Numbered from the stretch's first letter, positions 8,081-16,729 are shown. The stretch is DNA of 64,000 nt from Sediminibacterium sp. (GCA_007280515.1 QYPL01000005.1:81683-145682); one strand, 5' to 3'. Notes: generated by a model from the letters alone, not told the origin. A program made the numbers and translations.

Positions 8081-9361
8081 TTAATTTGCGCTTGGATTAT
8101 TCGGTCCGCTGTTAGGGCCATTATTAGGTCTCGGTCCATTGTTAGGTCTTGGTCCGCTGTTAGGTCTGGCACCATTATTGGGTCTGGGTCCGTTACTTGG
8201 TCCATTATTAGGTCTATTATTTGGTCCGTTATTAGGACGGTTATCGTTTCTTTGCTGGTCTCTTCTTCTGCGGTCATTCTTTTCCAATGAACGTAAACTT
8301 ATCTGACCTACTAATTCTACAAATTCTGGTTCTACCTCTTTATTTTTACTGGTAATTTCTACTGCTTCAAGTTCCTCTACTGCAATACCTTGCTTGTTTA
8401 ATTTTTTAATTTCAATAACACGGTCAATGGTTAAAGGGTAATGCTTGGTATTATTAGGAAGGGTGTACCACATTAAATTTTTGAAAATATCTTTCTTAAT
8501 TAAAAATGCCTGACCCATTATTGTTTGAAGTGTATCTGCGTAGTCAGGAAAACCTTGTAAGGCATCTAAATAAGTATCTAATTCAAAATTTAAGCAACAT
8601 TTTAATCTACCACATTGACCACTCAATTTTGTTTGGTTAATAGATAAGTTTTGATAACGCGCAGCAGTGGTATTCACGCTTTTGAAATCGTGTAACCAAG
8701 TACTGCAACAAAGTTCTCTTCCACAACTTCCAATTCCACCTACTTTCGCAGCTTCTTGTCTAATACCAATTTGACGCATTTCCACTTTCACTTTAAACTC
8801 ACCAGCAAAAGTTCTAATTAATTCTCTAAAATCAATTCTATCGTCAGCTGTATAAAAGAAAGTTCCTTTTTTACCATCGGCCTGTAATTCTACTTCACTT
8901 AATTTCATTTCCAATCGAAGGTCTCTGGCAGCGGCACGACTACGGGACAACATGGCGGCTTCTCTACTTTTGCTAATATGGTAGGTTTCTAAATCTCTTT
9001 CGTTACTCGGTCTTAATATTTTTTTCATCTCAGGACTAAATTCATCCGTCCCTCTTTTCTTTAATTGTATACGCACAAGTTCACCCGTCAAGGCAATTTC
9101 TCCTAGGTCAAATCCATTGACGCCTTCTACGGTAACGTAGTCGCCTTTTTCAAAATGTTGTGAACTGGTGTTTCTAAAGAATTCTTTTCTACTGCCTTGT
9201 TTGAAGCTAACTTCTACTACTTTGCATTGTGTAGCGGCATCGTCGATAGGTAAATCGCGTAACCAATCATGGACATTCAGTCTGTTACAACCTCCTGTAC
9301 TACAGCCTCCATTACTTTTACACCCGTTTGGTGTTCCTGTTCCACAAGATCCACATCCCAT
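8081..9361 (-). CDS. ricT: PSP1-domain protein (RicT/YaaT homologue) with a Cys-rich head and an Asn/Pro/Gly tail
   Basis: This 426-residue protein contains the PSP1 domain of the RicT family. In Bacillus, RicT works with RicA and RicF as an Fe-S complex that promotes RNase Y processing; the role in Bacteroidota is not established. The core carries GSCGRELCCSTWL and QCGRLKCCLNFE, the conserved cysteine pairs of the family. Two additions flank it. The N-terminus has six cysteines within about 25 residues (CGSCGTGTPNGC then CSTGGC). The last 55 residues are almost only N, P, G, R and S in NNGPRPN-type repeats. The gene lies downstream of holB, 74 bp apart, an order I recall from other Bacteroidota. 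Confidence 0.9.
   Translation of the reverse strand: MGCGSCGTGTPNGCKSNGGCSTGGCNRLNVHDWLRDLPIDDAATQCKVVEVSFKQGSRKEFFRNTSSQHFEKGDYVTVEGVNGFDLGEIALTGELVRIQLKKRGTDEFSPEMKKILRPSNERDLETYHISKSREAAMLSRSRAAARDLRLEMKLSEVELQADGKKGTFFYTADDRIDFRELIRTFAGEFKVKVEMRQIGIRQEAAKVGGIGSCGRELCCSTWLHDFKSVNTTAARYQNLSINQTKLSGQCGRLKCCLNFELDTYLDALQGFPDYADTLQTIMGQAFLIKKDIFKNLMWYTLPNNTKHYPLTIDRVIEIKKLNKQGIAVEELEAVEITSKNKEVEPEFVELVGQISLRSLEKNDRRRRDQQRNDNRPNNGPNNRPNNGPSNGPRPNNGARPNSGPRPNNGPRPNNGPNSGPNNPSAN
8084..8248 (-). repeat. Low-complexity repeat encoding the Asn/Pro/Gly tail of RicT
   Basis: About 165 bp of imperfect repeats related to GGTCCNTTATTAGGTCT on the plus strand encode runs such as RPNNGP on the minus strand. 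The repeat keeps several other frames open, so apparent ORFs here in other frames are artefacts. Confidence 0.85.
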
Positions 9362-9435
9362 ATTATGTAAGTTCTACTGTTAATGAATAAAAATACCGTG
9401 CCTTGCTTCTTTTCTCTAGTTCTCTCGCTTACTTG

Positions 9436-10638
9436 CTAGGCTTCTGACAAAATTAAGGTTTTGTTCTGAATGATATGATAGAACTTGATACCCAAGGCCA
9501 TAAATAGCATTTTTGGGTTGGCATTTCTCTCAATAAAGTAGGTAGCCTTGTCAATTTCTTGAATAATGGCCTCCATTTGGCCTACACTAGCTATCTTATT
9601 GATTCTTAAGGCGAAATCCTTTAAATCTGGGTCTAAAGGCAGGTCGGTGCCCAGTATTTTTAGGCGTATGCTTTGCTCCAATAAGTGATTAAAATACTTC
9701 AAAAACTGCTTCTGCGGCTCCCTGCCCATCTTGCTGGTCTCATCTACCCACTTCACCTGGGCCACTGGCCCATTTTTCAAAATGGCGTTTAGCCATTCTC
9801 TTATTTGGCTGAGGTAGTCGGCATCACTATGTTGCAATAAATGAAGGGCTTCTCTATAATTACCATCCGACATAGAAGCAATTTGTGCAGCTTTTTCTTT
9901 TTCAATTTGCCCTTTACTCATTAAGGCCGCTTCAATTTCATTACTTGCTAATCGCGGCACTTTAATAAATTGACATCTGCTTAAAATAGTAGGTAAAATA
10001 TTTTCCTCACTGGCGGCTACTAAAATTATAATGGTGTTATCTGGGGGTTCTTCAATAAGTTTTAATAATTTATTTCCTTCCTTGCCTAAGTATTCGGGCA
10101 TCCACATCACGAGAACCTTATAAGCACTTTCAAAACTTTTAAAAGACAATTTTTTAATTACTTCTGCGCACTCATCGGCACTAATATTACCCTGTTTGTT
10201 TTCGGCTTTAATAAATTGTAACCAATCAAAAACATTGCCATAGGGATAGCCCACGATAAACTCTCTCCACTCTTCAATATAATTGGCGCTTAAATTTTTT
10301 TGCCCTGGCTTTTCTGTAATGGAAGGGAATGAAAAATGCAAGTCGGGGTGCATGAGTTTACTGGCTCTATGATAAGCTGGTAAATTTTCTATTTGATCGG
10401 GTGTGTAGAAAGTATCTGTTTGAACTTCTGTAGCAGCAGTTCCAAATAAATCAGCTGCCGCCTTTTCATTGGTAGCAGGAAGACTTACAATGTATTGAGC
10501 AAAGGCAATGGCTAAAGGCAGGGCACCTGCGCCTTCTGGGCCAGCAAATAATAAAGCATGACTTAGTCTTTTTTGTTCTACTAAGTGAACCAACTGCTTT
10601 TTTAAAGCTTCCTGTCCTATGACTTCGCTAAATAACAT
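9436..10638 (-). CDS. holB: DNA polymerase III delta' subunit (HolB-like clamp loader)
   Basis: This is a clamp-loader ATPase-fold subunit of 400 residues. The P-loop position reads GPEGAGALP, so the Walker A lysine is missing, which fits a non-hydrolysing delta' role. TILSRCQFIKVP is the conserved SRC motif that completes the neighbouring subunit's ATP site. The N-terminus FSEVIGQEALKKQL is typical of DnaX/HolB proteins. A near-consensus -7 box (TATCTTCG on the minus strand) lies about 7 bp upstream of the ATG. A glutathione peroxidase gene precedes it on the same strand, 54 bp away. Confidence 0.9.
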   Translation of the reverse strand: MLFSEVIGQEALKKQLVHLVEQKRLSHALLFAGPEGAGALPLAIAFAQYIVSLPATNEKAAADLFGTAATEVQTDTFYTPDQIENLPAYHRASKLMHPDLHFSFPSITEKPGQKNLSANYIEEWREFIVGYPYGNVFDWLQFIKAENKQGNISADECAEVIKKLSFKSFESAYKVLVMWMPEYLGKEGNKLLKLIEEPPDNTIIILVAASEENILPTILSRCQFIKVPRLASNEIEAALMSKGQIEKEKAAQIASMSDGNYREALHLLQHSDADYLSQIREWLNAILKNGPVAQVKWVDETSKMGREPQKQFLKYFNHLLEQSIRLKILGTDLPLDPDLKDFALRINKIASVGQMEAIIQEIDKATYFIERNANPKMLFMALGIKFYHIIQNKTLILSEA

Positions 10639-10692
10639 GAAACGAAGATAATGGATTGTTTATAAAAGCCGGCTAAAAAAAAGGCTCTACAA

Positions 10693-11217
10693 CTATTTTA
10701 AATACTTCAAAATATCTTCACTATCCGGCTTAGTGTTGCTTGGAAAATAAGCCATCATTTTACCATTTTCATCTATCAAAAATTTATTAAAATTCCAGCC
10801 AATACTTGCATCTAGAATTCCGTTTTTTGATTTCATAGTAAGCCATTGGTAAATAGGTGCGATATTGTCACCTTTTACATCAATTTTATCGGCTAAAGGA
10901 AAGCTTACACCATAATTCTTTTTGCAAAAAGCAACTATCTCTTCATTGGTTCCTGGTTCTTGTCCACCGAATTGGTTACAAGGAAATCCTAGAATGACTA
11001 ATTTGTCTTTATACTGCTCATATACTTTTTCTAGGCCTTCGTATTGAGGCGTATAACCACATTTTGAAGCAGTGTTTACAATTAATATTTTTTTACCCTT
11101 GAAGCTGGCTAAGTTTAAGGTCTTACCATCAATGCTTTTTACGGTAAAACTGTGTATGCTTTGTGCGTTGGTAGTTAGTACAGTGGCCATAAGTAAAATG
11201 CTTAATAATGTTTTCAT
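10693..11217 (-). CDS. Glutathione peroxidase family protein, probably exported
   Basis: This is a thiol peroxidase (174 residues from the chosen start) that reduces hydrogen or lipid peroxides. It has the catalytic cysteine in NTASKCGYTPQYEGL, the glutamine in FPCNQFGGQEPG and the tryptophan in GWNFNKFL. It uses cysteine, not selenocysteine. I placed the start at 11217 because MKTLLSILLMATVLTTNAQ is a clean signal peptide. A longer frame open to 11307 adds 30 residues that look like translated AT-rich non-coding DNA. Many bacterial relatives are cytosolic, so the signal peptide points to a periplasmic role here. Confidence 0.92.
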   Translation of the reverse strand: MKTLLSILLMATVLTTNAQSIHSFTVKSIDGKTLNLASFKGKKILIVNTASKCGYTPQYEGLEKVYEQYKDKLVILGFPCNQFGGQEPGTNEEIVAFCKKNYGVSFPLADKIDVKGDNIAPIYQWLTMKSKNGILDASIGWNFNKFLIDENGKMMAYFPSNTKPDSEDILKYLK

Positions 11218-11327
11218 AAAGATTAATTTTATACTATTATTTTTTTTGTCGTTTATATTTATTGTAATATCGATTAAATTTATAAATTCAATCATTAAAT
11301 ATAACAAAATTATTTAGAAAAAGTTGA

Positions 11328-12074
11328 CTAGATCGTATAGGCAGCAGCCACCACGCTAAGGGAATGAGGCCTAGCCTCGCTTAGTAAATACTTACAAACA
11401 GATTCAATGGTGGCTCCCGTGGTAATTACATCGTCCACTACTAAGACATTTTTTTCAGCTATTTGCGCTGCATTAATCATGGAATAGCCTTGAGGGCTTA
11501 CCTGGGTTCTTTGAATTCTATTCTTACTCGTTTGACTGACAACATTTTTATGCTTCAGCAGTAAGGGAAGAATTTGAATATGTGGAAGTTTTTCTTGAAT
11601 GCCTTCACAAATAACGAGGGCTTGGTTATACCCTCTTGCCCTATATTTCTTTTTACTTAAGGGAATGGGAATCATGCAATCGATATTTGTAAATCGTTGG
11701 CTATTGAGCATATTTTGGCCAATGATATTTCCCAGTAACCTACCTGCTTTTTTTTGATGTTTATATTTTAAAGCAAAAACTAAAGACTGCACAATACTGT
11801 CCTTAGTAAAAAATAAACTGGCACCCGCTTCATGTAAGTTTACTCTTCCCCAAAATATTTTTTCAATCGTATTTTTTTCAATGGATAAAAAATGGGTATA
11901 GGGTAAGTTTATTTCACAAGGCTCACACAAGACGCTTGCTGCTGCTAGCTCTTCGCTACCACAATGCATACAAATATGCGGGTAGAATAAATGTAAAAAT
12001 CCAGTGCTGTAGGCTTGAAGACGATTCAGAAAGGGTCTAATGAATGTATGTCTAATGAATATATATTTAGGCAT
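11328..12074 (-). CDS. comF: ComF-family phosphoribosyltransferase-like protein
   Basis: This 248-residue protein has an N-terminal four-cysteine zinc site (CMHC and CEPC, separated by 12 residues) and a C-terminal type I PRTase domain with the PRPP loop VLVVDDVITTGAT. In naturally transformable bacteria ComF is needed for handling incoming single-stranded DNA; its chemistry is not settled. A distant comEC-like gene and the adjoining radA are other DNA-uptake or recombination functions in this window. The start overlaps the end of radA by 8 bp, so radA and comF form one operon. Confidence 0.9.
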   Translation of the reverse strand: MPKYIFIRHTFIRPFLNRLQAYSTGFLHLFYPHICMHCGSEELAAASVLCEPCEINLPYTHFLSIEKNTIEKIFWGRVNLHEAGASLFFTKDSIVQSLVFALKYKHQKKAGRLLGNIIGQNMLNSQRFTNIDCMIPIPLSKKKYRARGYNQALVICEGIQEKLPHIQILPLLLKHKNVVSQTSKNRIQRTQVSPQGYSMINAAQIAEKNVLVVDDVITTGATIESVCKYLLSEARPHSLSVVAAAYTI

Positions 12075-13443
12075 TAAAGAAGAGCTTATAGGCTTCTTCT
12101 ACTGTTTCTACAGCAACCACACTAATGCCTAATTTTTTAGTATCAATTCCTTTTTGATTAAAGCTTGAAATAATAATTTTTTCAAAGCCTAATTTTTCAG
12201 CCTCTGCAATTCTTTGTTGAATTCTATTCACAGCTCTAATTTCTCCATTCAATCCTACTTCACCTGCAAAGCAAATGCCTTGTGGAAGTGGAAGGTCTTC
12301 GAAAGAAGAAAGTAAGGCTAGTATAATGGCCAAGTCCATGGAAGGGTCTTCTATTTTTAAACCACCTGCAATATTTACAAAAACATCTTTCATGCCAAAG
12401 GCAAATCCACCACGCTTTTCTAAAACGGCTAATAAAAGTTGTAATCTTCTTAAATCAAAACCTGTCACTGTTCTTTGCGGTGTGCCATACACACTTTGTG
12501 TGACTAGGGCTTGCACTTCAATAAGTAAAGGGCGCATGCCTTCCATAGAAGCTGCAATGGTACTGCCACTTAAGGCATCATTTCTTTGTGCGATTAAAAA
12601 GGCAGAGGGATTGGTTACTACTTTCATGCCCTCACTGGTCATTTCATAAATACCTAATTCACTAGTGCCACCAAATCTGTTTTTTAAAGTACGTAACATT
12701 CTATAGGCGTAATGTCTATCTCCTTCAAATTGCAATACGGTATCCACCATATGCTCTAATATTTTCGGTCCTGCAATGGTTCCTTCTTTCGTAATGTGTC
12801 CAATTAAAAAAACAGGTGTGCCTGTTTCTTTAGCAAAGCGTTGAAATTCTGCAGCCGTTTGTTTTATTTGTGAAACGCTGCCAGCCGCCGCTTCAATGAC
12901 ATTGGATTCTAAGGTTTGTATAGAATCGACAATGACTACCGTTGGCTTTAATTTCTTAATGGCTTTAAAAATTGCCGCTGTATGTGTTTCCGTTAATAAA
13001 AAGAATTGATCGTTTTTGATATTCAATCTATCGGCGCGCATTTTTATTTGTTGAATACTTTCTTCTCCGCTGATATACAACACAACTTGTTCCTTCATTA
13101 AAAGACCTTGTTGTAAAAACAAAGTACTTTTTCCAATACCAGGTTCGCCTGCTACAAGAATAATAGAGCCAAGTACAATACCGCCACCTAATACTCTATT
13201 TAATTCAGCGTCTCCACTGTCAATTCTTTTTTCTGATAAACTATTGACTTCGTTAATGGCAATAACCGTGGTGCCTTTTTGATTTGTATGATACTCTTCC
13301 CAAGTACTTTCTTTTTCCTTACCGCTATCAATTAATTCTTCGGTAAAGGTGTTCCACTCATTACAAGAAGGGCATTTGCCCGCCCACTTGGTGGATTCGT
13401 ATCCGCAATTATTGCAAAAGAAAGCAGATTTAGATTTACTCAT
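12067..13443 (-). CDS. radA: DNA repair protein RadA
   Basis: RadA (458 residues) is a RecA-like, hexameric branch-migration helicase acting on recombination intermediates. Domains in order are an N-terminal zinc finger (CNNCGY then CPSCNEW), a RecA-type ATPase with Walker A GEPGIGKST and Walker B TVVIVDSIQ, the RadA-specific KNRFG motif in TLKNRFGGTSE, and a C-terminal Lon-protease-like domain (EDPSMDLAIILALLSS). All motifs are intact. A TATTTTTG box 31 bp upstream of the start may be its promoter. It is translationally coupled to comF. Confidence 0.97.
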   Translation of the reverse strand: MSKSKSAFFCNNCGYESTKWAGKCPSCNEWNTFTEELIDSGKEKESTWEEYHTNQKGTTVIAINEVNSLSEKRIDSGDAELNRVLGGGIVLGSIILVAGEPGIGKSTLFLQQGLLMKEQVVLYISGEESIQQIKMRADRLNIKNDQFFLLTETHTAAIFKAIKKLKPTVVIVDSIQTLESNVIEAAAGSVSQIKQTAAEFQRFAKETGTPVFLIGHITKEGTIAGPKILEHMVDTVLQFEGDRHYAYRMLRTLKNRFGGTSELGIYEMTSEGMKVVTNPSAFLIAQRNDALSGSTIAASMEGMRPLLIEVQALVTQSVYGTPQRTVTGFDLRRLQLLLAVLEKRGGFAFGMKDVFVNIAGGLKIEDPSMDLAIILALLSSFEDLPLPQGICFAGEVGLNGEIRAVNRIQQRIAEAEKLGFEKIIISSFNQKGIDTKKLGISVVAVETVEEAYKLFFNA

Positions 13444-13473
13444 GTATTAAAGATATGGCAGTAAAGATAATGG

Positions 13474-13481
13474 CAAAAATA
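13474..13481 (-). promoter_or_regulatory. Candidate -7 box TATTTTTG for radA-comF
   Basis: The plus-strand CAAAAATA reads TATTTTTG on the minus strand and fits TAnnTTTG. It would give a leader of about 25 nt. Two TATCTTTA sequences lie closer to the start and are weaker alternatives. Pattern evidence only. Confidence 0.45.
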
Positions 13482-13511
13482 AAACCAAGCTAAGTAAAAG
13501 CCGAAATTTCC

Positions 13512-15059
13512 TTAGAACTTTATCTCTTCTTGTTGATCGTCTAAGAATCGGTATTCTACTAAATGACTGGTATTAGAGGCCTGGGAGCTTAATTTAATTT
13601 TATACTTCTTTTTCCAACGCTTAACGATACTGGTGAAAATACCCTTGGTTAAATGTGAATGTATAATAGGATGCACCAAAATAGTCAATGACTTATGGCT
13701 ATGCGTTGCTAAATAAGCTATTTTCTTCTCCATTTCATCTTCTAATAATAAGGCAGAAGTTATTTTACCTGAACCAGCACAAGCAGGACAATCCTCAGAA
13801 GTGTTGATATTTACTTCAGGTCTAATTCTTTGACGGGTAGCTTGTAAGAGTCCAAATTTTGAAATAGGAAGTACAGTATGTCTTGCTCTATCTGTCTTCA
13901 TGTAATCTTCTAAGGCTTCATGTACTTTCTTACGGTTTTCAGGAAGTTTCATATCAATGAAGTCAACCACTATAATACCACCAATATCTCTTAGTCTTAA
14001 TTGTCTAGCAATCTCTTCTGCTGCTTCTAAATTGGTTTGAAGGGCATTCTCTTCTTGGTTATTACTTACACTTTTAAAGCCAGAGTTAACATCTATTACA
14101 TGTAAAGCCTCTGTATGTTCTATAATTAAGTAGGCGCCACTATTTAAATTCACCGTTTTACCAAAAGAAGATTTTACTTGCTTCGTAATACCATACTGAT
14201 CAAAAATAGCTTGGTCTCCAGTATACATAGAAAGTATATTGGCTTTTTGTGGGGCTATTCTTTGTAAGTAACTTAAAGTAATGTCGAATATCTTTTTATC
14301 ATTTACCACAATTTTATTAAAGTCTTCGTTTAATAAATCTCTCAGTATGCTAGTGGTTTTACTTTCTTCATTCATAATTCTAGTAGGTGGCATGGCCCCT
14401 TTTAAATTAGATTGAATATTTTTCCAGTTCTGTGTGAGCGTTAATAAATCTTCGTGTAATTCTGCAGTGGACTTTCCTTCCGCAGCGGTTCTAACAATCA
14501 CTCCAAAATTTTTAGGCCTTACCCCTTCGAATATTTTTTGTAAGCGTTTGCGTTCTTCACCTGAATGAATTTTTTTAGAGACTGCTACAATTTCATTAAA
14601 AGGAGTAAGCACTACAAAGCGGCCAGCCAATGATATTTCACAAGTAAGCCTGGGTCCTTTAGCAGCAATAGGTTCTTTTAAAATTTGTACTAAAATAGGG
14701 GGCTTGCCACTTAATACTTCGCTAATCTTTCCTGTTTTTACAATTTCAGGAGCTGATTGAAACTTAGCAAAATCAAATTGATTGTTCTCGTCGGCAGTTG
14801 CCTGCTGCGTATACTTTAAAATGGATTTTATATAGGGACTAAGGTCGGTATAATGCAAGAAGGCATCTTTCTCAAAGCCCACATCCACGAAGGCTGCATT
14901 AAGCCCTGGAATAATTTTTTTGACTTTACCTAAATACAAATCTCCTACAGACCAACGGGCATCTAGTTTTTCGTTATGTATTTCAACTAACTTTTTCTCC
15001 TCTAATAGGGCAATTTCAACTCCTTCTGGGGAGCTATTAATAATTAAATCTTTGTTCAC
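13512..15059 (-). CDS. rng: Ribonuclease E/G family endoribonuclease (RNase G type)
   Basis: This is a single-strand-specific endoribonuclease for rRNA maturation and mRNA decay, 515 residues from the chosen start. An S1 RNA-binding domain comes first (SVGDLYLGKVKKIIPGLNAA, FVDVGFEKDAFL). The catalytic region follows with VIDVNSGF and IIVVDFIDM, which carry the magnesium-binding aspartates, and the zinc-link CPAC. It lacks the long C-terminal scaffold of RNase E. I prefer the GTG at 15059 because VNKDLIIN matches how relatives begin. An ATG at 15128 would add 23 hydrophobic residues and is the alternative. A 16-bp hairpin lies about 140 bp upstream. Confidence 0.93.
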   Translation of the reverse strand: MNKDLIINSSPEGVEIALLEEKKLVEIHNEKLDARWSVGDLYLGKVKKIIPGLNAAFVDVGFEKDAFLHYTDLSPYIKSILKYTQQATADENNQFDFAKFQSAPEIVKTGKISEVLSGKPPILVQILKEPIAAKGPRLTCEISLAGRFVVLTPFNEIVAVSKKIHSGEERKRLQKIFEGVRPKNFGVIVRTAAEGKSTAELHEDLLTLTQNWKNIQSNLKGAMPPTRIMNEESKTTSILRDLLNEDFNKIVVNDKKIFDITLSYLQRIAPQKANILSMYTGDQAIFDQYGITKQVKSSFGKTVNLNSGAYLIIEHTEALHVIDVNSGFKSVSNNQEENALQTNLEAAEEIARQLRLRDIGGIIVVDFIDMKLPENRKKVHEALEDYMKTDRARHTVLPISKFGLLQATRQRIRPEVNINTSEDCPACAGSGKITSALLLEDEMEKKIAYLATHSHKSLTILVHPIIHSHLTKGIFTSIVKRWKKKYKIKLSSQASNTSHLVEYRFLDDQQEEIKF

Positions 15060-15198
15060 GATAGCAACTTTTAAAAACAGGTATGCCACGAAATAGCACA
15101 ACAGCTGTTTTATTTTTTTGAGACACATCCACTTTACATAGGAAGGAAAAGGTAAAGGTAAAGTTGCTTAGTAGATAAGTGGTGTGTGATTTGAAAAG

Positions 15199-15236
15199 AA
15201 GACAAGCGTATTTAGTTTATTAAATACGCTTGTCTT
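15199..15236 (-). terminator. Strong hairpin: 16-bp perfect stem, 6-nt loop
   Basis: Arms at 15199-15214 and 15221-15236 are perfect inverted copies (core GACAAGCGTATTTA). On the minus strand the hairpin is followed by CTTTTC, so it can act as an intrinsic terminator for the TPR/COX24-like transcript. It sits 12 bp past that gene's stop and precedes rng. Confidence 0.85.
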
Positions 15237-15247
15237 AGGATAGAGAA

Positions 15248-15343
15248 CTATTTGTTCTTTTTCTTATGACGATTCTTTCTTAAACGTTTCTTTCTTTTGT
15301 GCGTCGCAATTTTATGACGCTTTCTTTTTTTACCACAAGGCAT
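15248..15343 (-). CDS. 31-residue basic COX24/AURKAIP1-like ribosomal protein
   Basis: This tiny gene encodes MPCGKKRKRHKIATHKRKKR followed by LRKNRHKKKNK, so 31 residues of which most are K, R or H. The pattern GKKRKRHK-x-x-THKRKKRLRKNRHK matches the COX24_C/AURKAIP1 domain of mitochondrial small-subunit protein mS38. Bacterial proteins with this domain are found in Bacteroidota and are thought to be small-subunit ribosomal proteins; that role is inferred here. It lies between the TPR gene and rng and is followed after 12 bp by a strong terminator hairpin. The start (15343) is fixed by the conserved MPCGKK. Such short genes are easily missed by automatic calling. Confidence 0.88.
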   Translation of the reverse strand: MPCGKKRKRHKIATHKRKKRLRKNRHKKKNK

Positions 15344-15368
15344 GTCGAATAATTTTTGTTATAAAATG

Positions 15369-16211
15369 TTATTTCTTTAATTCTTGAATTCTTTTAGTTA
15401 CTGCTTGTTTCGCTGCGGGTATATTTACCTTTTCTCTTACTTTGGTATACCAGTCTATGGCGCTATTTTTTTGGTTGGTCAATTCATAACACTCTGCCAA
15501 GTTTACCATGGCTTCAATGTTATTGGGTTCAAGCTTGATGATGATTAAAAAACGTTCGATGGCTTTTTCATACTGTCCCGATTTCTTACCCCCTAATGCT
15601 AAAATAAGTTGGCCATAAGTATTTTGTGGATTTTTGTCCACTACTTCTTTCACCTTTAAAATGCCTTGCATAGGATTGTCTGAAATATTTCCAAACAGGT
15701 AGCAGGCGCCTAAATTTATTTTTGATGTATCATTTATAGGATTGATAACCAATGCTTTCTCTAAAAGAACTTTTGCATTTATTGCCATCCATTTCTGAAG
15801 GGCAGGTGGTGCGTCAGGCGTTGTTAAGTTATTTACCAACAGCTGGGCTGCAAAAGTGAGGCTTTTTTCAGTATTTTCCAACAAAGCAGCGCTGTAACTG
15901 TAATATAAATAAGGTTCAATGCGTTGAGCTGAATCTGCCCAATATTGAATGAGGCTTTTGTAAGCCTTCAAACTATCGCTTACTGTCTTCGACCTAACTA
16001 ACTGATTTTCAATTGATAATAATATAATTTTTTGATCTGCATTCAGATTTAGCTTAGCGCCATCTACAATAGATTTAGAGCTAAGTTCTTCATTAGCAGC
16101 TACTTGGCTAGAAACGGAAGAATCAGTTTTTTTAGATTTGGGGACTAAAAAGTAGAGGGTGCTTAATAAAAGCAAGCCAGCAAAAACAACAATAATCTGT
16201 GGTTTCTTCAA
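15369..16211 (-). CDS. TPR-repeat protein with an N-terminal membrane anchor
   Basis: This 280-residue protein starts with a basic residue pair and a hydrophobic helix (about residues 5-22), then a serine-rich linker and helical repeats. Clear TPR units are in the last 100 residues, for example NTYGQLILALGGKKSGQYEK and NIEAMVNLAECYELTNQKNS. The helix may anchor the repeats in the periplasm as a protein-binding scaffold; the partner is unknown. It is preceded on the same strand by the HU-family gene (27 bp away), an order shared with other Bacteroidota by recollection. It has its own TACCTTTG box within that gap. Confidence 0.85.
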   Translation of the reverse strand: MKKPQIIVVFAGLLLLSTLYFLVPKSKKTDSSVSSQVAANEELSSKSIVDGAKLNLNADQKIILLSIENQLVRSKTVSDSLKAYKSLIQYWADSAQRIEPYLYYSYSAALLENTEKSLTFAAQLLVNNLTTPDAPPALQKWMAINAKVLLEKALVINPINDTSKINLGACYLFGNISDNPMQGILKVKEVVDKNPQNTYGQLILALGGKKSGQYEKAIERFLIIIKLEPNNIEAMVNLAECYELTNQKNSAIDWYTKVREKVNIPAAKQAVTKRIQELKK

Positions 16212-16228
16212 AATAGGTCAATTTCTCG

Positions 16229-16236
16229 CAAAGGTA
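16229..16236 (-). promoter_or_regulatory. Candidate -7 box TACCTTTG for the TPR gene
   Basis: This is a perfect TAnnTTTG match on the minus strand, 17 bp before the ATG at 16211 and partly inside the short gap after the HU gene. The predicted leader is about 10 nt. Confidence 0.6.
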
Positions 16237-16238
16237 AG

Positions 16239-16523
16239 TTACTTAAGTTTGCTTTTAACCTCGTTTACAAATTCTTTTGCTGGTTTGAATGCAGGAATAA
16301 AATGTTCAGGAATTTGAACGGCAATATTCTTTTTAATATTACGTCCAATTTTAGCGGCTCTTTTCTTAGTAATAAAGCTGCCAAAGCCACGTATGTATAT
16401 GTTTTGGCCGTTCGCTAAGTTTTCTTTCACTTCCTTAAACATAGTTTCTAAAGTAACTAATACGTCCACTTTAGGGATTCCAGTTTTTTCAGAAATTTGA
16501 TTGATAAGATCAGACTTTCTCAT
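16239..16523 (-). CDS. HU/IHF-family DNA-binding protein
   Basis: This is a 94-residue nucleoid protein. The N-terminal helical pair (KSDLINQISEKTGIPKVDV) is followed by the beta-arm region with IRGFGSFITKKRAAKIGRNI. IPEHFIPAFKPAKEF takes the place of the usual PARxVPxFKPGKxL, so it is HU/IHF-like with a conserved proline at the arm tip position. It acts as a homodimer or heterodimer that bends DNA. The upstream 206 bp, shared with divergent mutY, are very AT-rich and include a 16-bp AT palindrome (16646-16661). I could not assign a convincing promoter there. Confidence 0.92.
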   Translation of the reverse strand: MRKSDLINQISEKTGIPKVDVLVTLETMFKEVKENLANGQNIYIRGFGSFITKKRAAKIGRNIKKNIAVQIPEHFIPAFKPAKEFVNEVKSKLK

Positions 16524-16729
16524 GAAGTTTAATTTTGGTGTTCAGTATTAAAAATAAATTAAATTTTACCTTTCTGCAACTATATTCCAATATTTTTATC
16601 CATTTTAGACCATAATTATAGGCTTATATACATATATATTATTTATATATAATATTATATAAATGTGTAATAACTGAATTTATGTCTATTTTGAATGTAT
16701 TTTCCCAATTTTAATCCATTTTTGTCCTC

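Noticed and set aside
8077..8277. Minus-strand frame rich in D, T and I overlapping the RicT tail
   Set aside because: It is the low-complexity repeat read in another frame; RicT is supported by its conserved core.
12275..12649. 124-codon plus-strand open frame opposite radA
   Set aside because: Antisense shadow of a conserved RadA C-terminal domain.
16646..16661. 16-bp perfect AT palindrome between HU and mutY genes
   Set aside because: The region is almost pure A/T, so such palindromes are expected by chance; no regulator site claimed.
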